A stretch of 64,000 nt of DNA, taken from contig DAOPZC010000007.1 of NCBI GenBank assembly GCA_035353175.1, forward strand, positions 62,001-126,000. Direction: 5' to 3'. The position numbers and the translations under genes are program-made. The notes under the pieces are model-generated. The model ran no database searches and was not told the DNA's origin. It saw nothing but the letters and a program-made list of their open reading frames with translations. This stretch comes from DAOPZC01 sp035353175 (GTDB lineage: Bacteria > Verrucomicrobiota > Kiritimatiellia > RFP12 > UBA1067). Positions 23,030-30,901 of the stretch are shown in pieces. Each line of letters opens with the position of its first letter. Position 1 is the stretch's first letter.

Positions 23030-24934
23030 ATGAAGCGTAAGAATAAAATGCGGGTCGGATTCGCGGTTCTCGGGGTGGTCGCAACGAGCGTGTCGGCTGA
23101 GGAGTTGTACTATTCGGCAACCGGCTCGGGATATTACCCTTGGGGCCATGTCGCGGGCTGGATCATCTACAACAGCGGCGGCACGCCCTACGGCAAACTG
23201 CCCACGACCAACGACAACGTGCGGATCAACGCCACATCAACCAAAGCGGAGGACGGCCACGCGCTGACCGTCACCAACGGCGTCTTTGCGGAATGCGCCA
23301 TGTTTGCGACAGGCGACCAGAACTATCCGGGCACCGCCTGGTTCCGGCTGGACGGCGGCAGTCTGACCTGCGCGACCCATTTCGTAACCGGGCGCTACTA
23401 TCCCGGGCTGGCGACGCTGGAGAGCGGCATCGTGTCCGGAGAAGGCGACTTCTCTGTCGGCAGCCAAACCGGCGCCTTTGGCACCGTCACCAACAACGGC
23501 GCGGCGATCAATTTCAACAATGTCCTTCTGGCGAATAACACGGCGACGTCTTCCTGCGTGCTCGTGCAGAACGGTGGCGGCCTGACGGGACGGACCGATG
23601 TCACGGTCGGATACCGCGGTAAAGCCTGGGCGGAATTCAACGCAGGAGCCCTTTACATCGGCCGAACCTGCTTCGTCGGTCGTGTGGCGGGCAGCAGCGG
23701 CGCGCTCGTGCTGAACGGCGGCAGCGTCACGGGCAAGACCTATGCGATTGTCGGTGAAGCCGGCCGAGGCGTGGCCATGTTCAACGGCGGGGTTTTCGGC
23801 GTAACCGGAGATTTCCGAATCGGCAACGTGGCGGGCGGCAGCGGGACCGTCACCAACACCGCTACGGCGATCACGGCCGCCAACGTCCATCTGGGGTATC
23901 AGGCCGGGACCTTCGGCAGGTTGGTTCACACGGGCGGCAGCGTCAGCGCGGGGACCTATCTGCAGGTCGGCAGGAACGGCGGCGTTGGCGAGTTCGAGGC
24001 GGACGCCCCGTTCAGCGCCGCGCAGATGATCATCGGCACCGGCCTTGCCCCGACGGTCCCCGGCACGGGAACGGTGACGCTGGCCGAGAACGCCGTGGGC
24101 ACGGTCGACGAATTTCTGCGCGTCAACAACGGAGACCTGTTTATGCGCGGCGGCCAGGTTCACCTGCGGAACGTCGGTAACCCGACAACCCCGCCCCGCA
24201 CCAATCTTTACGTGCGCACAGGCGAGGACCGCCGCGGGCAGCTCCGCGGCTGGGGCTATGTCGGGTACACGAACGAAAGCATTACGCTGCGGATGATCAA
24301 CAACGGCCCGATCGTGGCCGACGGCGAGGGGGCGGAACGCGACTTGGACCTCAACATGATCGCCGTCGTCAACAACGATATTCCCAACGGCATGTCCGGC
24401 ACCAACGGCTGGTACGCGGTCAACAGGGGGCGCCTGCGGTATCCGCGCACCTGGCAGACGTTTTCCCCCGGGATCCCGTACTGTTGGGGCGACCTCTACA
24501 CCAAGGCGGCCCCGGAAATGGTCAACAGCGTCGGGTTCGCCTTTACGGCATCGGTCAACGCCGCCATCCGCGGCGCCCTCTATGCACCCGGCCGGAGCGA
24601 CATTCCCGCTGGCCTGCCCGCGCGCATGCGCCCGCTCGGGGTCTGGCAGATCGGGGCGTTCTCCGGCAAAGTGCTGCTGACCAAGGTTTCGTTCTCCGGC
24701 GTCTCGCTGACCTTCCGCTACGACCACACCAAACTCAAGCCGACCGACAGCTCGCTCCGGCTCTTCCGCTTCACCGGCAGCGCGTGGGTTCAGGTCGGCT
24801 CGGCCACACCCGGCGGCGATCCGCTGATCTCGTCCGATATGCCGCTGGCACCCGTGCCGTCCGGCGATTACAATATCGGCTGGTTCGCGGTCATGGCCGT
24901 GGAGCGGAACGGTACCCTGATCACAGTTTTCTGA
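23030..24934 (+). CDS. Secreted beta-helix protein, free paralogue of the FecR-attached domain
   Basis: 634 residues starting with a signal peptide (MKRKNKMRVGFAVLGVVATS, cleavage after VSA). The mature protein is a string of 20-25 residue glycine/asparagine-rich units (for example GGSLTCATHFVTGRYYPGLA and GGSVTGKTYAIVGEAGRGVA), with a C-terminal non-repetitive 200-residue domain ending in DYNIGWFAV. It aligns over its whole length with the second half of the upstream anti-sigma/FecR protein but has two or three more repeat units. There is no sorting signal, PEP-CTERM or autotransporter barrel. The start at 23030 is chosen because it precedes the signal peptide; no good ribosome site is seen. 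Role unknown; structural surface or matrix protein is a reasonable guess. Confidence 0.75.
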   Translation: MKRKNKMRVGFAVLGVVATSVSAEELYYSATGSGYYPWGHVAGWIIYNSGGTPYGKLPTTNDNVRINATSTKAEDGHALTVTNGVFAECAMFATGDQNYPGTAWFRLDGGSLTCATHFVTGRYYPGLATLESGIVSGEGDFSVGSQTGAFGTVTNNGAAINFNNVLLANNTATSSCVLVQNGGGLTGRTDVTVGYRGKAWAEFNAGALYIGRTCFVGRVAGSSGALVLNGGSVTGKTYAIVGEAGRGVAMFNGGVFGVTGDFRIGNVAGGSGTVTNTATAITAANVHLGYQAGTFGRLVHTGGSVSAGTYLQVGRNGGVGEFEADAPFSAAQMIIGTGLAPTVPGTGTVTLAENAVGTVDEFLRVNNGDLFMRGGQVHLRNVGNPTTPPRTNLYVRTGEDRRGQLRGWGYVGYTNESITLRMINNGPIVADGEGAERDLDLNMIAVVNNDIPNGMSGTNGWYAVNRGRLRYPRTWQTFSPGIPYCWGDLYTKAAPEMVNSVGFAFTASVNAAIRGALYAPGRSDIPAGLPARMRPLGVWQIGAFSGKVLLTKVSFSGVSLTFRYDHTKLKPTDSSLRLFRFTGSAWVQVGSATPGGDPLISSDMPLAPVPSGDYNIGWFAVMAVERNGTLITVF

Positions 24935-24955
24935 CGCATATGACAAGGAGACCCA

Positions 24956-26059
24956 ATGGCAAATTACATCACGCGTCGCGATTGTCTGGTCCAGGCTGCT
25001 GCGGCGACGGCGTTCACCACGCTTACGTCTTTGGCGTTCGGCGATTCGGCCGCCGCCAAGCCCAAGGAGCGGGTCAAGATTGGCCAGCTTGGCATCGGCC
25101 ACAACCACGGCGCGGCGAAAATGGAGACACTCCGCAAACTGAAGGACGACTTCGAAGTGGTCGGCGTGGTTGAGCCGGATCCGACGTGGCGCAAGAAGCG
25201 GGAGAAAGAGAAGGCGTACAAGGATTTGCCGTGGATGACCGAGGACCAGCTGTTCGCGGTGCCGGGGCTGAAAGCCGTGACCGTGGAGACCGACGTCCCC
25301 GGCCTGACCGCCGCGGCCCTGCGCTGCGTCAAGGCGGGGTTCCACGTCCATGTGGACAAGCCGGGCGACGAGTCGTACAAGGCTTTCAGCGCGCTGCTGG
25401 ACGAGGCGGGCCGGCGCAAACTGGCTGTGCAGATGGCCTACATGTTCCGCGGCAACCCGGCCATGCAGTTCTGTTTCAAAGCGGTGCGCGAAGGTCTGCT
25501 GGGACGCGTCTACTCGATCGACGCGGAGATGAGCCGCTACCAGTCGCTCGAGTATCTCCAGTGGCTGAGCCAGTACCGGGGCGGCAACTTCTACATCTTC
25601 AGCTGCCACCTGATCGACCTCATCGTCGCGATGCTGGGCGAGCCCGCACGCATCACGCCCTTCCTGCGCCAGACCTATCCCGAACGGAAGGCGGTCGACA
25701 GCGGCGTGGCGGTGCTGGAGTATCCGGGGACGCTTGTGACGGTCCGGTCGGCCGCGCTGGAGGTCGAGGGCGAGAAGCGCCGCCACCTCGTGATCAGCGG
25801 CGACAAGGGGACGATCGAGATCCGGCCGCTCGAGGAGCCGGCGACGGTGCTCAAGCTGACGCTGAAAGAGGCGTGCAAGCCATACAAGAAAGGCACGCAG
25901 ACCGTCGACTTCCCGAAGATGGGGGGACGGTACGACAGTCAGCTGATCGAATTCGCCCGCATCGTGCGCGGAGAAATTCCAAACCCGTATCCGCTCGAGC
26001 ACGAGCGGCTGGTCCAGAAGTGCGTGCTGCTGGCTTCCGGCGTGCCGCTGGACGCCTAG
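24956..26059 (+). CDS. Tat-exported Gfo/Idh/MocA family oxidoreductase (A)
   Basis: 367 residues after an aaggag site. A twin-arginine type leader (TRRDCLVQAAAATAFTTLTS) predicts folded export with bound NAD(P). The Rossmann part shows KIGQLGIGHNHGA, and the substrate part has VHVDKPGDES, the usual E/D-KP motif, then the CHLIDLIVAMLG block with the family His-x-x-Asp. Such proteins oxidise or reduce sugar hydroxyls or are lyase-like. First of a co-directional run of oxidoreductases up to 35 kb; 21 bp after the beta-helix gene. Closest in the window to the protein at 33876. Confidence 0.85.
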   Translation: MANYITRRDCLVQAAAATAFTTLTSLAFGDSAAAKPKERVKIGQLGIGHNHGAAKMETLRKLKDDFEVVGVVEPDPTWRKKREKEKAYKDLPWMTEDQLFAVPGLKAVTVETDVPGLTAAALRCVKAGFHVHVDKPGDESYKAFSALLDEAGRRKLAVQMAYMFRGNPAMQFCFKAVREGLLGRVYSIDAEMSRYQSLEYLQWLSQYRGGNFYIFSCHLIDLIVAMLGEPARITPFLRQTYPERKAVDSGVAVLEYPGTLVTVRSAALEVEGEKRRHLVISGDKGTIEIRPLEEPATVLKLTLKEACKPYKKGTQTVDFPKMGGRYDSQLIEFARIVRGEIPNPYPLEHERLVQKCVLLASGVPLDA

Positions 26060-26140
26060 TCATTCTTTTTCTGCGGCCAGCGGATCATCGGTTTCTTCGA
26101 TGGCTTCGATGACCGCGATACACTCGAAAGGACACCTCCC

Positions 26141-27151
26141 ATGAACCGGAAAATCACGCGCCGCAGGGCGCTCGCCCTGACCGCCGCCGCCGCGGCCGGA
26201 GCCGCAGCCCAGCTCGCGGCCCAGACGCAGGACACGAAAAAAACCGCGCCCTTCCCCACGCGCAAGCTCGGCCGCACCGGCATCGACGTGCCGATCATCG
26301 GCTTCGGCTGCGGCACCAGTTTTTTCAACGCCTATAACGCGGAGACCGGCGCGGCCGCGCTCAACCAGGCCATCGACCTCGGCATCAACTACGTGGACAC
26401 CGCCAACAGCTACGGCGACGGCAAGAGCGAGACGATGTGCGGGCCCGTCGTGGAGAAGCGGCGCAAGGAGATCTTTCTGATCACCAAGCTCAAGGACCGC
26501 ACCGCCGACGGCGCGATGCGCCAGTTCGAGCAGAGCCTCAAGCGCCTGCGGACCGACCGCGTGGATCTCGTCCATGTCCACCGCGTGGATACCGACGAGG
26601 ACCTTGCGAAGATCGAGGCCAAGGGCGGCGTGCTCGAGGCGCTGTACAAGCTGCGCGACCAGAAGGCCGTGCGCTGCATCGGCATCACCGCGCACGCCGA
26701 CCCCGCGCCGCTGGCCAAGGCGATCGACCGAAACGATTTCGACTGCGTGCAGTTTCCGCTCAACGCCGCGCTGTCGGGCATCAGCCTGGCCGGCTTCAAA
26801 CCGCCGCATCCCGGCGAGCGTACCTACTGTTTCGAGTCCGTCGTGCTGCCGGTCGCGTTGCGCAAAAAGATGGGCATTCTCGCCATGAAGGTGTTCGTTC
26901 AAGGCAAACTCCTCGGACGGGGGCCGTCGAAGGGCGATCCCGAGAAGCTTTTACGCTACTCGCTGAGCCTGCCGGTCTCGGCCGCCGTGCTCGGCATGAG
27001 CACGCCCGAAATCATCGCGCAGGACGCCGCCTGGGCCCGCTCGTTCAAGCCCATGACGCCGGACGAGATGATGGAGCTTTCGGCCCGCCTGGCGCCGGCG
27101 AACAAAGTCGTGTTTGATCGGTTTTTCGCCCATCACAGTGATTTTTGTTAA
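26141..27151 (+). CDS. Tat-exported aldo/keto reductase (A)
   Basis: 336 residues with a twin-arginine signal (KITRRRALALTAAAAAGAAA). The aldo/keto reductase fold begins at RKLGRTGIDVPIIGFGCGTS and shows the catalytic set: Asp and Tyr in VDTANSYGDG, Lys in LITKLK, His in VHVHRVD. NADPH-dependent reduction of a sugar or keto-sugar carbonyl is the family reaction. Periplasmic location is unusual for the family, and the cofactor would have to travel in with the folded enzyme. It has a tandem paralogue 16 bp downstream. Confidence 0.87.
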   Translation: MNRKITRRRALALTAAAAAGAAAQLAAQTQDTKKTAPFPTRKLGRTGIDVPIIGFGCGTSFFNAYNAETGAAALNQAIDLGINYVDTANSYGDGKSETMCGPVVEKRRKEIFLITKLKDRTADGAMRQFEQSLKRLRTDRVDLVHVHRVDTDEDLAKIEAKGGVLEALYKLRDQKAVRCIGITAHADPAPLAKAIDRNDFDCVQFPLNAALSGISLAGFKPPHPGERTYCFESVVLPVALRKKMGILAMKVFVQGKLLGRGPSKGDPEKLLRYSLSLPVSAAVLGMSTPEIIAQDAAWARSFKPMTPDEMMELSARLAPANKVVFDRFFAHHSDFC

Positions 27152-27167
27152 CACAGGGGGGAGTATC

Positions 27168-28172
27168 ATGAAACGAGTGATGACCCGCCGCCAATATCTG
27201 GCCGGCACCGCCGCCGCCGGGCTCGCCGCCGCCGCGCTCCAGGCGCAGCCGCCCAAACAACCGTCGATCGCCCTGCCCCGGCGCGTGCTGGGGCGCACCG
27301 GCGTCTCCGTGCCGATCCTCGGCTTCGGCAGCGGCAGCCGCTTCACGAACTTCTACAGCGACGACGCCGGCGAGGCGGCCCTTCGTCAGGCGATCGACTG
27401 CGGCATCACCTATCTGGACACGGCCGCAGGCTACGGCAACGGCCGCAGCGAGACGATTTACGGACGCGTGCTGAAAACGCGGCGAGCCGAGGTGTTCCTC
27501 GCCACAAAGAACGCGGTGCGCGACGCCGACCAGGCGCTGCGTGTGTTCGAGCAGAGCCTCAAGCGACTGCAGACCGACCACGTGGATCTGTTGCACATCC
27601 ACAACCTCGCCAGCGAAGAGGATCTCGCCAAGGTCGAGGCCAAGGGCGGCGTGCTCGAGGCGTTCTATAAACTGCGCGAGCAGAAGGTGGTCCGCGCGCT
27701 CGGCATGACGGCACACGCCAATCCGCACCCGCTCAAGCTCGCGATCGAGCGGCACGATCTGGACTGCGTGCAGATGGCGCTCAACGCGGCGCTGGTCGGT
27801 GTGGTTAAATATGAGGGCGGCTACAAGCCCGATCCCTCGGCACCGCGCAGTTTCGAAACGGTCGCGCTGCCCGCCGCGCGCAAGAAGAATCTCGGCGTGC
27901 TGGCGATGAAGGTGTTCGGGCAGGGCCATCTGGTGGGCGCGGGCAACGACAAAGTCAGCGCCGAGCAGCTCCTGCGCTATGCCCTGAGCCTGCCGATCGC
28001 GGTGGCGGTGGTCGGCATGCAGGATCCCGCGATGATCCCGCAGAACGCGGCGTGGGCCCGTGCCTTCAAGCCGCTTTCGGACACGGAAATGAAAGCCCTG
28101 TCCGGCCGGCTATCGGCCGCGAACAAAGTCGCGCTGGACCGGTTCTTGGAGCACCACGAGGATGTCTGCTGA
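27168..28172 (+). CDS. Tat-exported aldo/keto reductase (B), tandem paralogue
   Basis: 334 residues from the ATG at 27168, next to a gggggag site; the upstream in-frame start at 27114 lies inside the previous gene. Textbook Tat motif TRRQYLAG. The same catalytic blocks as paralogue A occur: LDTAAGYGNG, LATKNA, LHIHNLA. Long shared stretches (for example LAKVEAKGGVLEAFYKLREQ against LAKIEAKGGVLEALYKLRDQ) show a recent tandem duplication. The start is 16 bp after gene A, so they are co-translated. Confidence 0.87.
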   Translation: MKRVMTRRQYLAGTAAAGLAAAALQAQPPKQPSIALPRRVLGRTGVSVPILGFGSGSRFTNFYSDDAGEAALRQAIDCGITYLDTAAGYGNGRSETIYGRVLKTRRAEVFLATKNAVRDADQALRVFEQSLKRLQTDHVDLLHIHNLASEEDLAKVEAKGGVLEAFYKLREQKVVRALGMTAHANPHPLKLAIERHDLDCVQMALNAALVGVVKYEGGYKPDPSAPRSFETVALPAARKKNLGVLAMKVFGQGHLVGAGNDKVSAEQLLRYALSLPIAVAVVGMQDPAMIPQNAAWARAFKPLSDTEMKALSGRLSAANKVALDRFLEHHEDVC

Positions 28173-28183
28173 AACGGACGGGA

Positions 28184-28260
28184 AAAACCACAGAGGGCAT
28201 AAAGAGGGCTATTCATGGAAACTGATTCTTTGCGATCTCTGTGCTCTCTTTGGTTAAAAA
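28184..28260. repeat. Inverted-repeat element carrying the start codon of the DUF6807 gene
   Basis: The outer segments aaaaaccacagagggcat and its approximate complement (gtgctctctttggttaaaaa) face each other over about 35 bases. Similar 'cacagagggcacagag' elements are scattered in many bacterial genomes. The ribosome site and ATG at 28215 lie inside it. Confidence 0.45.
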
Positions 28261-29285
28261 CAACCGGCGCTTGGGTGTTATCCGCCTGTTTCGCGTTCGC
28301 GGCCGAACCTGCGCTGCCCGACGCCAAGCCCGTGCCGGACGTGCAGGTCCTGCCGCAGCCTTATGCGCAGGCCTCATTCGAGTATCTGGGGCGCGAGCTG
28401 ACCCGCTACCATTTCGGGCCGGAGCTCAGGCGCCCCTTCTGGTATCCGATCACCGGCCCGGGCGGCCGCTCGCTGACCCGCATGAACATGCCCTACGACC
28501 CCGGCAAGTCCATGACGCGCGACAAGCAGCCCAAGGATCCGACCAAGCCCGAGGATCCGCTCGGCCACAGCCACCAGACGTCCGTGTGGATCTGCCACAA
28601 GGACGTCAACGGCTTCGACTTCTGGCGCGACGGCGGGCCGATCGCCGGACAGATCCTGCACCAGACCGACCGCGACGGGCTCGAGTACGACGAGGTGGAC
28701 GGGACGGCGACGTTGTTGACGCGCAACGCCTGGAATGATCCGCAAGGCAACACGCTGATGATTGATCGCCGCCGGGCCACGGTTTCCGCCGGCGTGAACG
28801 GTTCCTGGTGGCTGGTCATCGACCTGCAGTTCGAGGCGCCGCCGGGCAAGCCCGTCACCTTGGGCAAGACCACCTTCGGCCCGCTCGGCGTCCGGATGTC
28901 GAAGACCGTCAGCGTGAGCGAAGGCGGCGGCCGCATCCTCAACAGCGAAGGAGATCTCAATGAGAAAGGGGTTTTCCGCAAGCACGCCCGCTGGGTGGAC
29001 TACAGCGGCCCGGTCACGCGCGACGAGTGCGGCGGCATCACGCTGATGGACCATCCGCAGAACCCGAACCATCCCGCGATCTTTCACGTGCGCGACAACG
29101 GCTGGCTGGGCGTGACCCTGACGCCCGACGCGACGCGCTTGATCGAGCCCGGCAAGCCGCTGCGCCTGCGTTACGCCCTCTGGGTGCATAACGGCGTGCC
29201 CGGCGGGCAGACGGTCGATCAGCAGTGGCAGACCTTCGTCGGCCAGCCGCTTCCGGAACTCAAAGTCAAGAACAAGCCGCACTGA
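28215..29285 (+). CDS. Secreted DUF6807 (PmoA-like) family protein
   Basis: 356 residues. The body, from YLGRELTRYHFGPELRRPFW through DPLGHSHQTSVWICHKDVNG and FDFWRDGGPIAGQILHQ to HPAIFHVRDNGWLGVTLTP, matches the DUF6807 family, often listed as 'PmoA family'. These genes commonly accompany Gfo/Idh/MocA oxidoreductases in sugar-processing loci; their reaction is not known. The leader (LCSLWLKTTGAWVLSACFAF, then AAEPA) works as a signal peptide although it is encoded partly by a dispersed repeat. Operon with the aldo/keto reductases, 42 bp downstream. Confidence 0.8.
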   Translation: METDSLRSLCSLWLKTTGAWVLSACFAFAAEPALPDAKPVPDVQVLPQPYAQASFEYLGRELTRYHFGPELRRPFWYPITGPGGRSLTRMNMPYDPGKSMTRDKQPKDPTKPEDPLGHSHQTSVWICHKDVNGFDFWRDGGPIAGQILHQTDRDGLEYDEVDGTATLLTRNAWNDPQGNTLMIDRRRATVSAGVNGSWWLVIDLQFEAPPGKPVTLGKTTFGPLGVRMSKTVSVSEGGGRILNSEGDLNEKGVFRKHARWVDYSGPVTRDECGGITLMDHPQNPNHPAIFHVRDNGWLGVTLTPDATRLIEPGKPLRLRYALWVHNGVPGGQTVDQQWQTFVGQPLPELKVKNKPH

Positions 29286-29300
29286 TTAAAGGCTTCGTCT

Positions 29301-29332
29301 GGAATGGTGGAATGATGGAATGGTGGAATGAT
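29301..29332. repeat. Tandem 2 x 16-bp repeat
   Basis: Two perfect copies of ggaatggtggaatgat (29301-29316, 29317-29332) just after the DUF6807 stop codon. The unit resembles widely dispersed 'ggtggaatgatgg' sequences. No function suggested. Confidence 0.6.
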
Positions 29333-29407
29333 TTGGTGAAATGGCTGGCGGCACGGATCGGAGTAGGCACACGCGGAGGCGCGGAGAACGCGGAGGGGGA
29401 AACCGGG

Positions 29408-30886
29408 ATGGCGGATGTTTTGGAGTGCGGCGGCAAGCGGTATTCCGCGCGACGCCGCTTTCGCGATGATGCCACGGAAAAAGCGGTGCCGCGCTTCGCT
29501 TGTCACCGCACTCCAGAACGGGGAAAGCGGTCCTGGGCTCTCGTTGTCCTGCTGGCCGTGGCGCAGGTTGGGTGGGGGGCGGCCGGCGAGCGGTATGACG
29601 CCGGTATCGACTGGCGCTTTTACGACGTGTACTGCGACAACCTCGTCGCCTATCAGAACAACCAGTCGGCCGCGACGGCGACGGATCCCCAGAAGGGGAC
29701 GTACTATAGCTACTACCGGCTGCGCACGCGGCCGTGGGCGCGTGTGGATATCGATGACTGCTACGGCGCTTACGGACGGTTGGCGAACGAGTTCCGCGTG
29801 TACGAGAACAACAAGCAGACCCAGCGGTTTCCGCACGAACTTTTTATCGACAACCTGTATGTCGACGTCCTCGATTTGTGGCAGGACCGGCTCAGTGTGC
29901 GTGCGGGGCGTCAGGACATGAAATACGGCGCGGGACGCGTGATCCGCGACGGCACGCCGGGCGACATTTCGCGCTCCTATTATTTCGATGCGGTCAAAAC
30001 CGAGTTCCGGGTGTCCGAGAAAAGCACGTTGGATTTGGCGGGCATCTGGCAGAGGCCGGAAGACTCTTGGACGCTGGGGAACGAAGAAATGGACCTGACG
30101 AAGTACCAGGCCCGCGAGGGCGGCAACGAGCTGACCGAACGTGCCGCCGTGGCGTATTACAGCAACCGGGAACGGATAGCGTTCCCTTACGAAATTTATT
30201 ATGTCTACAAAGACGAGTCGCGCTGGCTGTCCAGTCGTAATGTCCGTTTGCCGGAAAGGCGGTATCATACTGCGGGCATGCGGCTGACCCCGCGCTTCGG
30301 CGAACACTGGAGCGCGGAGGCCGAACTTGCCGGCCAGTACGGATCGATCGACGGCAGCGGCGCGGTCGGCGAGCGCGACATCCTCGCCGGGATGGGCTAT
30401 GGCGGCGCGACCTACACGGTCACGGAATGGAAATGGAAACCCTACCTCACCGTCGCCACGCTGGTGCTGTCGGGCGACGACGAGCGCTTCGACGACCCGA
30501 GCGCCCGCGGCACGGACACGGGCTGGAACCCCGTCTTCGGCCGTGCGGTTTGGACCAGCGACATCATGTCCGCGGCTTATGAGTGCTACCGCCTTTCGAA
30601 TCTGATCTATCCGCACATCGAGACCGGGTTGAACTTCACGGAAGGGCACTCCGCCAGCCTACAGGGCGGCCCGCAATACGCCTGTGAAGAGGACAACAGC
30701 AACGGCGACACCCTCCGCGGTTATCTGGGGGTCGTGCGCTATCTCTTCCCGCTGTTGCGCGAGTCGAAAGGTCGGCGCGGTGCGGTGCGGGGAGCGGTCA
30801 AACTGGAGGTGCTGGAGGCCGGCGATTATTACGGCGAGCCGGATCTCGCCTATTACCTGAGGTTCGAAATCCACGCGCAACTGTAA
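29408..30886 (+). CDS. Alginate-export-type outer-membrane porin
   Basis: 492 residues. From residue 65 on, alternating aromatic beta strands with short turns fill the protein; the block RLSVRAGRQDMKYGAGRVIR, GTPGDISRSYYFDAVKTEF and the terminal YYLRFEIHAQL belong to the alginate export (AlgE-like) barrel family. The hydrophobic signal core (SWALVVLLAVAQVGWGA) is preceded by about 45 residues encoded by a dispersed palindromic repeat. The start at 29408 has a ggaggggg site; a GTG at 29486 would give a normal-length signal peptide and is a good alternative, and an earlier in-frame start at 29225 is unlikely. A channel for acidic or oligomeric sugars is the likely role. It precedes two oxidoreductases by 15 bp. 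Confidence 0.75.
   Translation: MADVLECGGKRYSARRRFRDDATEKAVPRFACHRTPERGKRSWALVVLLAVAQVGWGAAGERYDAGIDWRFYDVYCDNLVAYQNNQSAATATDPQKGTYYSYYRLRTRPWARVDIDDCYGAYGRLANEFRVYENNKQTQRFPHELFIDNLYVDVLDLWQDRLSVRAGRQDMKYGAGRVIRDGTPGDISRSYYFDAVKTEFRVSEKSTLDLAGIWQRPEDSWTLGNEEMDLTKYQAREGGNELTERAAVAYYSNRERIAFPYEIYYVYKDESRWLSSRNVRLPERRYHTAGMRLTPRFGEHWSAEAELAGQYGSIDGSGAVGERDILAGMGYGGATYTVTEWKWKPYLTVATLVLSGDDERFDDPSARGTDTGWNPVFGRAVWTSDIMSAAYECYRLSNLIYPHIETGLNFTEGHSASLQGGPQYACEEDNSNGDTLRGYLGVVRYLFPLLRESKGRRGAVRGAVKLEVLEAGDYYGEPDLAYYLRFEIHAQL
29421..29515. repeat. 95-bp imperfect palindromic repeat inside the porin gene's 5' end
   Basis: Outer arms 29421-29438 and 29498-29515 (tggagtgcggcggcaagc and near complement) match at 16 of 18 positions, with further pairing of the aagcgg/ccgctt segments inside. 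This kind of 'ggagtgcggcggcaagc' element is a recurrent intergenic repeat in PVC-type genomes; that memory is not checked here. Confidence 0.6.
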
Positions 30887-30901
30887 GGAGGGCAACGGAA
30901 C

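Noticed and set aside
23237..26002. 921-codon minus-strand open frame across the beta-helix and oxidoreductase genes
   Set aside because: Crosses two well-supported genes on the other strand and shows no domain signature.
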